A program made the position numbers and the translations under genes. Positions 1 to 7,495 of a DNA stretch of 21,611 bases are shown piece by piece. Within the stretch, counting starts at the first letter, position 1, and each line of letters begins with the position of its first letter. Under the pieces are notes generated by a model. The model was not told the DNA's origin. It was given only the letters and a program-made list of their open reading frames with translations, and made no database searches. Origin of the DNA: Spirochaetales bacterium (GTDB lineage: Bacteria > Spirochaetota > Spirochaetia > JABMQR01); contig JAGLNY010000083.1 of NCBI GenBank assembly GCA_023139255.1, positions 1 to 21,611 of the forward strand, in the 5' to 3' direction.

Positions 1-220
1 GCATGGCAGGAACTTTTATTTTTTACCCAAAACGGGACTTGCATATATAGAAGCAAACTACTCTTTATCCAACACTTCCCGCAGAGGATGCCGGCAGCAC
101 AGTAGTTCTCATCAAAATAGCAAATAGAAAAGACCGGCGTAATTGCAGCGCGCGTAATTGCATGCGGTAGTGTGGGAACAGTAGATTAGTGATAGAGAAG
201 AAATATCACCGGAAAAGTGC

Positions 221-805
221 TCAAATGGTGCAGATATACCAGCTGTTGTGTTTCTTCAATCTGACAACCTCAACAGATTTAAATGCATCCTGCATTTCAG
301 AGAGGCCGGTACGGATAAAGTTGAAATAATCGCCTCCTTCCAGATACTCAATGATATCAATTACTATACTTCTGTGGGAACTATAGTCATGAAACAGTAC
401 CTTGCCCCGGGAAAGCCTGGCGGCTTCGAGAAAGAGCTTCTTTCTTTTTTCCCTGTCCATACCATGGGCAACATAGGCAAATGTAACCAGGTCAAATGAG
501 TTGTCCTCAAAATCAAGACCTTCAACGATATTTCCATACCTGCAGTCAAGCCCTCTCTTTATTCCATACCGCATCATCATTCCGGCAATATCTACACCGA
601 TTACAGTATATCCTCTCTCAACAAGAACATGGGTTAAAGCACCAGTACCGCAGCCTACATCGAGAATACGCCCTCCCCGGGGAACATCAAGTTTATCAAA
701 ATATTTTGAGACTGTTCTTGTATAATTTCGGCTTTGACTGTTAAAAAACCAATTATATCCTGGAGAGATGATATTAAACAGTAATTTGTGTTTTTTCGTG
801 TCCAT
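221..805 (-). CDS. Class I SAM-dependent methyltransferase
   Basis: A 194-residue cytosolic protein with the Rossmann-type methyltransferase fold. Motif I is visible at about residues 46-56 (ILDVGCGTGAL), followed by the acidic loop (VIGVDIAGMM) that normally holds the SAM ribose, and a later DNSFDLVTFAYVAHGM stretch typical of motif IV in ubiquinone/menaquinone-type methyltransferases. The length is on the short side of the family. The substrate cannot be inferred: the closest neighbour is a divergent flavoenzyme and there is no operon partner in view. No Shine-Dalgarno sequence precedes the ATG, and a perfect TATAAT lies only nine bases upstream on the same strand, so translation may be leaderless. 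The fold assignment is secure; the role is unknown. Confidence 0.85.
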   Translation of the reverse strand: MDTKKHKLLFNIISPGYNWFFNSQSRNYTRTVSKYFDKLDVPRGGRILDVGCGTGALTHVLVERGYTVIGVDIAGMMMRYGIKRGLDCRYGNIVEGLDFEDNSFDLVTFAYVAHGMDREKRKKLFLEAARLSRGKVLFHDYSSHRSIVIDIIEYLEGGDYFNFIRTGLSEMQDAFKSVEVVRLKKHNSWYICTI

Positions 806-814
806 AGCAGGAAT

Positions 815-820
815 ATTATA
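815..820 (-). promoter_or_regulatory. -10 box (TATAAT) for the methyltransferase gene
   Basis: A perfect TATAAT on the - strand ends nine bases before the ATG at 805. The hexamer 17 bases upstream (TTCGAA) matches the -35 consensus at only three positions. Transcription from here would begin almost at the start codon, which fits the absence of a ribosome binding site. Confidence 0.4.
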
Positions 821-881
821 CCATACAATACCAAATTTTCGAATTTCGTTATTGGTGTGAAAGGAAAATGGTTTTTCAGGA

Positions 882-910
882 TTTACATATTTCCATTATT
901 AACGTATTAT
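882..910 (+). promoter_or_regulatory. Sigma-70-type promoter for the nitronate monooxygenase gene
   Basis: TTTACA at 882-887 and TATTAT at 905-910 are separated by exactly 17 bases; each hexamer differs from consensus at one position. The start codon at 943 follows 32 bases later and has AAAGGA six bases upstream of it, so a short leader with a normal ribosome binding site results. Confidence 0.55.
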
Positions 911-942
911 CTCATTATGAATAAAAGTGTAAAGGAATCTGC

Positions 943-2364
943 ATGAATAATCCTCTTCTAATCCAGGGCGGTATGGGTATAGGCGTCTCAAACTGGCGGT
1001 TGGCCAGAGCTGTATCCAGCGCCGGACAACTCGGAGTTATCTCAGGCACAAGTTTGGATGGGGTATTAGTTCGCAGACTTCAGGACGGTGATCCCGGTGG
1101 ACATATGAGGCGTGCACTTGCTTCCTTTCCTTTTCGTGATGCCGCCCGTCATATTTTGGAGCGCTATTTCGTTCCGGGCGGAATTAAAAGAAAACACCAT
1201 TATGCCAGAAGCCCTATTTTTACCATCAAGAATAACGACAGCCTCAATGCATTAAACGTAGCTGCCAATTTTTCCGAGACATGGTTGGCTAAAGAGGGAC
1301 AAGCCGGTTTTGTCGGGATCAACTATCTGGAAAAATTACAGCTTCCAAATCTTTCTTCACTGTACGGGGCCCTTCTGGCTGGAATTGATTATGTGATTGT
1401 CGGAGCCGGGATTCCATTGGAAATTCCAGGTATATTAAAAAAATTGGCAAAGAATCTTCCGGCTAATTTAAGACTAACTGTAGAAAACACAGAAAAAAAT
1501 GAGAGCTTCTTCTCTCATTTTGACCCGTCATCCCTGTTCGGGAAAAAGCTGCCGTCCCTTAAACTCCCCAAATTTCTTCCCATAGTATCGTCCAACCTTT
1601 TAGCGTCACTCATGACAAAAAAAGCTACCGGTCCCATAGATGGATTAATTATTGAAGGCCATGTAGCAGGAGGACACAATGCTCCTCCACGCGGGAAGAT
1701 GGTTCTGGACGAATCAGGAGAGCCGGTTTACGGCAGCCGGGATCAGATAAATACGGAAAAACTAAAAGAACTGGGAGTTCCCTTCTGGATGGCCGGCTCT
1801 TACGGTGAACCTGAACAACTGGAATCCGCATTGGCTTCCGGGGCAGCGGGAATACAGGTGGGGTCACCCTTTGCTCTCTGCAGAGAGTCAGGTATTTTCC
1901 CCGAGCTGAAAAAACGGATTATCGAAACAGTCATGCGTGGAAAAAGCCATGTCTGCACAGACCCAAATGCATCCCCCACAGGATTTCCCTTCAAAGTAAT
2001 GCGCCTGATCGATACAATTTCCGAAAAGTCTATCTTTGAAAGCCGGAAAAGAATCTGTAATCTGGGCTATCTACGGCAGCTTTACAAGAAAGAGGATGGT
2101 TCAATCGGGTATCGATGCCCCGCTGAAAAGACAGAAGTGTTTGAAAATAAAGACGGTGTCGTCAACGAGGGAACCCCTGGAAAACGCTGTCTCTGTAATG
2201 CCTTGTTCGCTACGGTAGGGATGCCGACCGAATATGATGACGGATATACCGAAAAGGCTATTGTAACCTTTGGTTCCCGCCTTGATATTGTAAGAAAGCT
2301 GCTAAAGAAAAAAACCGACTTTTCTGCCCGGGATGTAATAAACTACATTTTAAAGGGTTTATAA
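943..2364 (+). CDS. Nitronate monooxygenase / 2-nitropropane dioxygenase family flavoprotein
   Basis: A 473-residue FMN-dependent TIM-barrel protein. Family signatures in order: the N-terminal PLLIQGGMGIGVSN segment, the central GLIIEGHVAGGHNAP segment carrying the glycine-rich phosphate region and the family histidine, and GAAGIQVGSPFALCRES near the end of the barrel. The C-terminal 100 residues hold cysteines in a recognisable arrangement (CNLGYLR, YRCPAE, CLCN) seen in the long subfamily of these enzymes; whether they bind a metal is not known. Such enzymes oxidise alkyl nitronates or act as poorly defined flavin reductases, and related barrels include enoyl-ACP reductase FabK. The gene stands alone, has its own promoter and AAAGGA ribosome binding site, and converges on acoB with 23 bases between them. 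The family is certain; the physiological substrate is not. Confidence 0.85.
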   Translation: MNNPLLIQGGMGIGVSNWRLARAVSSAGQLGVISGTSLDGVLVRRLQDGDPGGHMRRALASFPFRDAARHILERYFVPGGIKRKHHYARSPIFTIKNNDSLNALNVAANFSETWLAKEGQAGFVGINYLEKLQLPNLSSLYGALLAGIDYVIVGAGIPLEIPGILKKLAKNLPANLRLTVENTEKNESFFSHFDPSSLFGKKLPSLKLPKFLPIVSSNLLASLMTKKATGPIDGLIIEGHVAGGHNAPPRGKMVLDESGEPVYGSRDQINTEKLKELGVPFWMAGSYGEPEQLESALASGAAGIQVGSPFALCRESGIFPELKKRIIETVMRGKSHVCTDPNASPTGFPFKVMRLIDTISEKSIFESRKRICNLGYLRQLYKKEDGSIGYRCPAEKTEVFENKDGVVNEGTPGKRCLCNALFATVGMPTEYDDGYTEKAIVTFGSRLDIVRKLLKKKTDFSARDVINYILKGL

Positions 2365-2387
2365 GGAAATTTCCAAAACCGGTTATC

Positions 2388-3374
2388 TCAATAATTCTGT
2401 AACTGCATAACTGCCTCAGCAATTTTATCTTCTGTCGGAACTATTTGTGCCTCAAGGTACCGATTGTAAGGAATCGGGACATCCATCCCGCAAAGACGTT
2501 TTACAGGAGCAGTAAGATAGGGAAATGCTTCACTATCAACTACGGTACTTGCTATCTCACCTCCATACCCGCCAGTCTGGCATGCTTCATGAACCACCAG
2601 TACTTTTCCGGTCTTTTTTGCAGACTCTATAAGACAGGTTTTATCGAGGGGGACAAGAGTCCTGACATCAACAACCTCAATATCAATGCCCTGTTTGGAA
2701 AACTGCCCCGCCACCTTCAGGCAGCGCGGAACCATTCTCCCATAAGTGATAATTGTTATATCCTTACCAATCCGTTTCACATCTGCCTTACCGAGCGGGA
2801 TAAGATACTCATCTCCTACTTCCGGAACCACTCCTTTGGTACAATACAACAGTTTCTGCTCTATAAAAACAACCGGGTTATTATCACGTATAGCAGCTTT
2901 CAGGAGACCTTTTGCATCATACGCGGTTGAGGGTATGACTACCTTCAATCCCGGCACATGACAAACCCAGGCTTCAAGACTTTGGCTGTGCTGCTCAGCA
3001 CCGCCGGTACCGGAACCGCCGGGAGTCCTGAGAACCATGGGGACAGAAGCCTGTCCGCCAAACTGGAACCGGTTTTTTGCTGCCTGGTTCACCAGGGGCT
3101 CCATTGCCAGAGTTATAAAATCACTAAACATAATCTCTACAATCGGTCTCAGGCCCGTCATTGCCGCACCTGCAGCACAGCCGGTTATTGCAAGTTCAGA
3201 AATTGGGGTATCGATGATACGATCTTCCCCAAACTCATCAAGCATTCCCAGGGATACCCCAAATCCTCCTCCGTAAACCCCAATATCTTCTCCAAAGAAA
3301 ACAATATTCGGGTTTCTGCGCATCTCTTCACTCATAGCTTCCCGCACGGCCTGGGCATAGGTGATTTCTCTCAT
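2388..3374 (-). CDS. acoB: E1 beta subunit of a 2-oxoacid/acetoin dehydrogenase
   Basis: A 328-residue transketolase-like E1 beta subunit. The N-terminal pyrimidine-binding domain shows VFFGEDIGVYGG with the glutamate that activates thiamine diphosphate, then the family segments IIDTPISELAITGCAAGAAMTG and RTPGGSGTGGAEQHSQ; the C-terminal transketolase domain includes VVIPSTAYDAKGLLKAAI and VLVVHEACQTGGYGGE. With E1 alpha it would decarboxylate pyruvate, a branched 2-oxoacid or acetoin and pass the acyl group to a lipoylated E2. It starts nine bases after the acoA stop with a clear AGGAGA site, so the pair is co-translated. No E2 or E3 gene follows; the next gene is convergent. Pyruvate versus acetoin cannot be decided by eye, so the aco name is a best match. 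Confidence 0.85.
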   Translation of the reverse strand: MREITYAQAVREAMSEEMRRNPNIVFFGEDIGVYGGGFGVSLGMLDEFGEDRIIDTPISELAITGCAAGAAMTGLRPIVEIMFSDFITLAMEPLVNQAAKNRFQFGGQASVPMVLRTPGGSGTGGAEQHSQSLEAWVCHVPGLKVVIPSTAYDAKGLLKAAIRDNNPVVFIEQKLLYCTKGVVPEVGDEYLIPLGKADVKRIGKDITIITYGRMVPRCLKVAGQFSKQGIDIEVVDVRTLVPLDKTCLIESAKKTGKVLVVHEACQTGGYGGEIASTVVDSEAFPYLTAPVKRLCGMDVPIPYNRYLEAQIVPTEDKIAEAVMQLQNY

Positions 3375-3383
3375 TGCTCTCTC

Positions 3384-4349
3384 CTACTCAGCATAAACAT
3401 CGTCAAGAATATTCTCAATACATGGTTCCGGGCTATCTTCGGCAAACGTAACAGCATCCCGGATTTCCTGTTCTGCCTGGATATGCATCAATTCAAGATC
3501 TTCTTTTGAAAAGAGCATATGTGAAAGTAAATACTCACCATGACGCTTGATCGGACATTTTTCCTTCCATTCATCCACCTCTTTCTTTGTCCTGTATTCC
3601 TGCGTATCACTTTTAGAGTGACCAGTCCATCTATAGGTGTTGAGTACCATAAGCATGGGTCCATTTTTAAGAACGTACTCTTTCGCCTTTACAGTTTCAC
3701 GATAGATTGACAGGACATCGTTTCCATCCAGTGATATTCCCTTTATTCCATAACTTGTCGCACGCAATGAAATATCAGAAATATTCATTGATTTACTGAT
3801 ATGTGTCGACATCCCATAGAGATTATTTGTACAGACAAATAAAACGGGAAGTTTCCAGACTGATGCCAGATTAAGCGACTCATGAAATGCTCCTTCATTT
3901 GTAGCCCCATCACCAAAGAAGCAAACTGTAATACTGTCACTTTTTGTGTATCTCTGTGTAAAAGCAGCCCCTGTCGCAATCGGGATACCTCCTCCGACAA
4001 TGCCGTTGGCACCAAGACTGCCCACTGAAAAATCGGCAATGTGCATACTTCCGCCCATACCCTTACAATAGCCGGTGGCCTTGCCAAGGAATTCAGCCAT
4101 CATTCTCTTGATACTCATATTCTTGCCGATACTTTGATTATGTCCCCGGTGAGTCTGAAGGATGTAATCCTCTTTCGCTAATACGGAGCAAACTCCTATA
4201 CCTGTAGCCTCCTCACCTATGCAGAGATGTGTTGTTCCGTGTATTTTACCCAGATTGAACATTTTTGCAGCGTTTTCCTCAAACTTTCTGCACAGGATCA
4301 TTTTATAATATAACTCTTTATGTATAGTTTTTGATAATATCATATTCAT
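3384..4349 (-). CDS. acoA: E1 alpha subunit of a 2-oxoacid/acetoin dehydrogenase
   Basis: A 321-residue E1 alpha subunit. It shows the N-terminal helix YYKMILCRKFEENAAKMF, the HLCIGEEATGIGVC segment, THRGHNQSIGKN, KGMGGSMHIAD, and the thiamine diphosphate and Mg motif GDGATNEGAFHESLN followed by NNLYGMST. The histidines and the GDG...N signature are all intact, so it should be active together with AcoB. The short length and absence of an N-terminal extension fit acetoin dehydrogenase TPP subunits or heterotetrameric PDH. The upstream 100 bases separate it from ccsA; the ribosome binding site is weak (TAGG eight bases from the ATG) and a TATAGT lies right before the start, so the exact start (first or third residue) is unsure. 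Confidence 0.85.
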   Translation of the reverse strand: MNMILSKTIHKELYYKMILCRKFEENAAKMFNLGKIHGTTHLCIGEEATGIGVCSVLAKEDYILQTHRGHNQSIGKNMSIKRMMAEFLGKATGYCKGMGGSMHIADFSVGSLGANGIVGGGIPIATGAAFTQRYTKSDSITVCFFGDGATNEGAFHESLNLASVWKLPVLFVCTNNLYGMSTHISKSMNISDISLRATSYGIKGISLDGNDVLSIYRETVKAKEYVLKNGPMLMVLNTYRWTGHSKSDTQEYRTKKEVDEWKEKCPIKRHGEYLLSHMLFSKEDLELMHIQAEQEIRDAVTFAEDSPEPCIENILDDVYAE

Positions 4350-4390
4350 GTACTATACCTATCTGTACGCTCTTATGCAACAATGCGCAA

Positions 4391-4415
4391 AAGACTACAG
4401 ATAAATAGCAGTCTT
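4391..4415 (-). terminator. Possible weak terminator between ccsA and acoA
   Basis: On the - strand AAGACT and AGTCTT form a 6-bp stem over a 13-base loop, followed by TTTT. It lies about 40 bases past the ccsA stop and before acoA, so it could end the nqr-ccs transcript. The stem is short and AT-rich, and the call is tentative. Confidence 0.3.
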
Positions 4416-4452
4416 GCAGAACGGAGGTATGTATTGTTAGAAGAGTGAACCA

Positions 4453-5235
4453 TCAATAACTATGCAGACCGGTCATCAGATAGTTGACACCCAGGAACGT
4501 AAACAGGGTCAGCAGGAATCCCACAATGGAAAATACTGCAGTAAATTTCCCGCGCATCTTTTTCACAAGACGCAAGTGAAGATAGAGTGTATATATCAGC
4601 CAGGTGACAAAAGCACTAGTCTCCTTAGGATCCCAGCCCCAGTAGCGGCCCCAGGCGTTGTATGCCCAGATTGCCCCGAATATCAACCCGCCGGTAGTAA
4701 AAAGGAAGTATCCTATGATAATGGATTTATAGATAAGCTTGTCAGCAAATTGTTTTTTTGTTTCATCTTTCACGACAAGAAAGTAGATCGCCGCCATAAA
4801 AGCCACCGCAAAAAAAGCCTCGCCAAAAAATGCAAACAGGATATGCATAACCAGCCAATAAGACTGCAAAGCCGGAACCGGCGGCAGTGCCTCATCAGGG
4901 ATAATGGGGGACGAAGCAAGAGCCAGCAGTATAATCGAAATCAGTGTGCCCCCGATCATAATAAACGGTAGTGTCTTGATGCCGGCCTTAATTCTGTACA
5001 CCGCAAGAACCAGTACAATACACTCAGAAAACAACAGGAGTGCTTCATAGGTTGATGTCACCGCCACAAAGTCAATACTGATGCTGCGCATAATAGTGGT
5101 AATAAGTAAAAGTATGAATACGACAAAAAGCAGATAGTGGGTCACCGGGTCGGGCTTTTCACTATTTCTCAAAATAAAATAAATCTGCACGGCAAGTGCA
5201 GCAATCAATATAAAAAACGATATTGTAGCAATCAT
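4453..5235 (-). CDS. ccsA: Cytochrome c maturation protein CcsA (haem handling, WWD domain)
   Basis: A 260-residue polytopic membrane protein of the System II haem-lyase family. The haem-binding WWD domain is plain at residues 195-205 (WGRYWGWDPKE), with the flanking histidines His131 (YWLVMHILFAF) and His220 (LYLHLR) that ligate haem in this family, and the typical C-terminus GVNYLMTGLHSY. Together with ResB it exports haem and attaches it to c-type cytochromes on the outer face of the membrane. Its ATG overlaps the ResB stop by four bases (ATGA), so translation is coupled. It is the last gene of the train that begins at the NqrA-like subunit. CcmC also has a WWD domain, but pairing with ResB and the C-terminus favour CcsA. 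Confidence 0.9.
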   Translation of the reverse strand: MIATISFFILIAALAVQIYFILRNSEKPDPVTHYLLFVVFILLLITTIMRSISIDFVAVTSTYEALLLFSECIVLVLAVYRIKAGIKTLPFIMIGGTLISIILLALASSPIIPDEALPPVPALQSYWLVMHILFAFFGEAFFAVAFMAAIYFLVVKDETKKQFADKLIYKSIIIGYFLFTTGGLIFGAIWAYNAWGRYWGWDPKETSAFVTWLIYTLYLHLRLVKKMRGKFTAVFSIVGFLLTLFTFLGVNYLMTGLHSY

Positions 5236-6182
5236 ATTTTTCGATCCTTCATTTTTTGGTAGATGGTCAGTGCCATTGCCGCAGCAAAAAGAAAAAGGGC
5301 AGTAAATACCATAACCGCACCAGGGTCTTCGGCATATTTCAGCCCGGTCTGTTCTTTTGTAATCATATTATCAACGGTAAACCGTTCAATGTCATCACCA
5401 CGCCCAAAGGCATACAGCTGTTTGGATATGCCTCTGTATTCCCTGAATTGGGCAGTCTCAATCCCTGAAACCAGCTCATTACCTACATACTGATATATCC
5501 CGCTGTCCAGGCTGATAAGAGAACCCTGATCAAGCTGGACAGATATCCCGCCCTCAGCAATAAGCGTGACAGAATGAATCAATCTGTAGTCAAATTGATA
5601 CAGCTTTCCTTTGCCTAATTTGAGAGGTTTATTTACCTCAATACTACATATCCCGGTTTTTTTTCCAGTTCCCGTAATCTCAACTGTTGAGATCCAGTCT
5701 TTCGTCCTTCCGTCTTCGTAGGTGAGAAATTCCAGGTTGTTCAGCTGTATAGTATAATCAGAGGAAATCTCAGCAGAACCGCCGGTTTCCAGATACCATA
5801 CCATTTCAGATCTTCCTGCAACGGATACAGCACTGCCAATGATCAGCAGGATTAGCGACAGGTGAAGGATATCCGGGCCGAAACGTTTTTTTGCACCATG
5901 AGAAATTCTGGTATACAGCCTTGAAACCGTACACACAAGAAGGTTGACGAGAAACAGCAGCGCGGGAATTATGGCCCATAATGAGGCAGTTATCCTGTCC
6001 GCTCCGGTGAACGTTATAAGCCGGGAGACAGCAGCTGTATAATTATTGACGTAGTAACTTATATGCTGTCCCTGGGGTATAAGGGTGCCGACAATGGAGA
6101 TACTCGCCCCATATATAATGAGGATAAGGGCAAGTTTGGTTGATCTGAAAAATCTATACAGAATGCGTACTATATGTCTCAT
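5232..6182 (-). CDS. resB: Cytochrome c maturation protein ResB/CcsB
   Basis: A 316-residue membrane protein, short compared with classical ResB (450 or more residues) but with the family layout: a first membrane helix ending in the ISIVGTLIPQ motif (residues 28-37), a second helix at about 68-88, a third at about 104-123 containing the conserved His107 (DILHLSLILLIIGS), a beta-rich periplasmic domain of some 165 residues, and a final helix near residues 290-310 with a basic tail. It forms the haem export and ligation complex with CcsA, which overlaps its stop codon. No Shine-Dalgarno sequence is visible before its ATG; instead a palindromic repeat sits 8-20 bases upstream. The preceding gene encodes an exported haem protein, the likely client. 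Confidence 0.88.
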   Translation of the reverse strand: MRHIVRILYRFFRSTKLALILIIYGASISIVGTLIPQGQHISYYVNNYTAAVSRLITFTGADRITASLWAIIPALLFLVNLLVCTVSRLYTRISHGAKKRFGPDILHLSLILLIIGSAVSVAGRSEMVWYLETGGSAEISSDYTIQLNNLEFLTYEDGRTKDWISTVEITGTGKKTGICSIEVNKPLKLGKGKLYQFDYRLIHSVTLIAEGGISVQLDQGSLISLDSGIYQYVGNELVSGIETAQFREYRGISKQLYAFGRGDDIERFTVDNMITKEQTGLKYAEDPGAVMVFTALFLFAAAMALTIYQKMKDRKI

Positions 6183-6190
6183 GTTTTTTG

Positions 6191-6210
6191 GGTGTCTGAC
6201 ACCAAATACA
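6191..6210. repeat. Palindromic repeat, copy 1 (GGTGTCTGACACC core)
   Basis: GGTGTC and GACACC form a perfect 6-bp inverted repeat around one T, followed by AAATACA. The same 20 bases with one mismatch recur at 13129-13148. This copy lies between the haem protein gene and resB, almost abutting the resB start codon. The shape is that of a REP-like dispersed element. Confidence 0.6.
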
Positions 6211-6259
6211 GATTCCCCTTCCCCTGTTTGGAGAAGAGAAATCTTTTAGTTATTACATT

Positions 6260-7387
6260 CTACTGGAAAACCAGAGTATAGGCTTTACCGGTAATTCCTT
6301 CGGGAGTTGCGTGTGCTATTGCAGCATTATCAAATACTGAGATAGAAAAGTTATACATCTTCTCAAGATCATCAAACTGAACATCATCCGCATTTCCAGT
6401 AGCAAGCTTTCTCTTAATCTCAAGATTCCATGTCTTTGCAGCAGTATCGTAGTATTCATATACAGTTACATCACCACGAGAATCGGTTGCAGGCTTTACT
6501 CCCTTGATACTTGGAATAAGTTTATCTGAACCAAGCATAAAATCTTCCTTAGTCAGAATAGTTCCGTCTTCATCAATCAGGTTCATATTCTCATCCATAC
6601 CTACAATCTGCCGTGCTGCTGAATTACCATCCAGGATGTATGAATAACCTGTTTCTCCGGGAATCCACAGGAGCGGCAAGGTCATCTCCACACCATCGAC
6701 AGTCAGCGTCTGCTTGTTATCAGAATATGCTCCGCTGCCTTCATCGCTCTTTCTTCCATTGAGACTTGCATCTTCATCACTTTCGTCGGCATATACAAGA
6801 TATTTATCATCAAGTTGATGCACGGGTGCTGTCCTGACCAGTTTCCAGTGCCAGATATCCATCAATTCATCGGGGTAAGTGGCATGCTTAAATGCTTCAT
6901 GACAGAATATGGATCCGCCTTCAGCCAGAAAATCTTTTGATTCTATCTCCCAGAGAAACGCGAACTTGTCTTCGTATCCAGGCGGGGTATACTCGTCCGG
7001 TTCTTTTTTCGGTTTCTGCATCCATTTCCCGGCATCATCATTATAGTACCAGGACTGTCTGTCATCTGAGAGAGACTCATCACCCGTCCACTGTACAAAC
7101 ATGTAGAGATCGGTGTCTGTGTACATCGCACGCAGAGTTACCTCATATTCCTTCCCACGGTACAACTCAGCAAAATGGGCATAATCGGCAACTTCTACGG
7201 GAATCTCCAGACTTTTGGCAAGCTGCCAGGCATCATCGAGCCGGCCATCCAATTCCGGTGCACTTTTTACCTGTTTAGCCACAAGTGCATCCTCAGGAAT
7301 GTCACTACCGCCGCGTGCAAACAGCATCCCGCTGCCTGCTGCAATTAACAATACCAGAATAACAAATATTGTCTTTTTCATTTTCAT
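6260..7387 (-). CDS. Exported ethylbenzene-dehydrogenase-gamma-like haem-binding protein
   Basis: About 375 residues, with a signal peptide (basic MKMKK, hydrophobic IFVILVLLIAAGSGML, probable cleavage after LFA) and then a beta-rich domain resembling the haem-binding EB_dh family: SAPELDGRLDDAWQLAK, TLRAMYTDTDLYMFVQW, KFAFLWEI, SIFCHEAFKHATYPDELMDIWHWK and RTAPVHQLDDKYL. Such proteins carry one haem in the periplasm as the electron-transfer subunit of DMSO-reductase-type enzymes. No CXXCH exists; the only cysteine in this region is in SIFCH (codons at 6899-6913). The start chosen is the second of three in-phase ATGs, because GGAGG abuts the first ATG and lies six bases from the second. It sits between nqrF and resB-ccsA, so a role in taking electrons from the Nqr complex is likely but inferred. 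No molybdenum catalytic subunit is nearby. Confidence 0.75.
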   Translation of the reverse strand: MKMKKTIFVILVLLIAAGSGMLFARGGSDIPEDALVAKQVKSAPELDGRLDDAWQLAKSLEIPVEVADYAHFAELYRGKEYEVTLRAMYTDTDLYMFVQWTGDESLSDDRQSWYYNDDAGKWMQKPKKEPDEYTPPGYEDKFAFLWEIESKDFLAEGGSIFCHEAFKHATYPDELMDIWHWKLVRTAPVHQLDDKYLVYADESDEDASLNGRKSDEGSGAYSDNKQTLTVDGVEMTLPLLWIPGETGYSYILDGNSAARQIVGMDENMNLIDEDGTILTKEDFMLGSDKLIPSIKGVKPATDSRGDVTVYEYYDTAAKTWNLEIKRKLATGNADDVQFDDLEKMYNFSISVFDNAAIAHATPEGITGKAYTLVFQ

Positions 7388-7495
7388 TCTCATCCTCCTG
7401 TAAATTTAGAACGTATATATAGTAAAAACGATCTGTGCTGGATAACACCTAACGTTTATAAGAAACCCTCAAACAAATACAGACTTCTCCGAAAA

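Noticed and set aside
189..209. GTGAT-N11-ATCAC inverted repeat after the methyltransferase gene as a terminator.
   Set aside because: Only a 5-bp AT-rich stem with a large loop and no T-run.
1..220. A - strand reading that ends in a plausible protein tail (HPLREVLDKE, stop near 61).
   Set aside because: The preceding frame is not continuous with it, no family could be recognised, and chance is likely; no feature called.
2355..2384. GGAAATTTCC and AACCGGTT palindromes between the convergent NMO and acoB genes as a two-way terminator.
   Set aside because: The stems overlap and no T-run follows on either strand.
5256..5493. Open frames opposite resB, nqr and other genes.
   Set aside because: They are antisense shadows with low-complexity or cysteine/serine-rich translations, no ribosome binding sites, and lie over well-supported genes.
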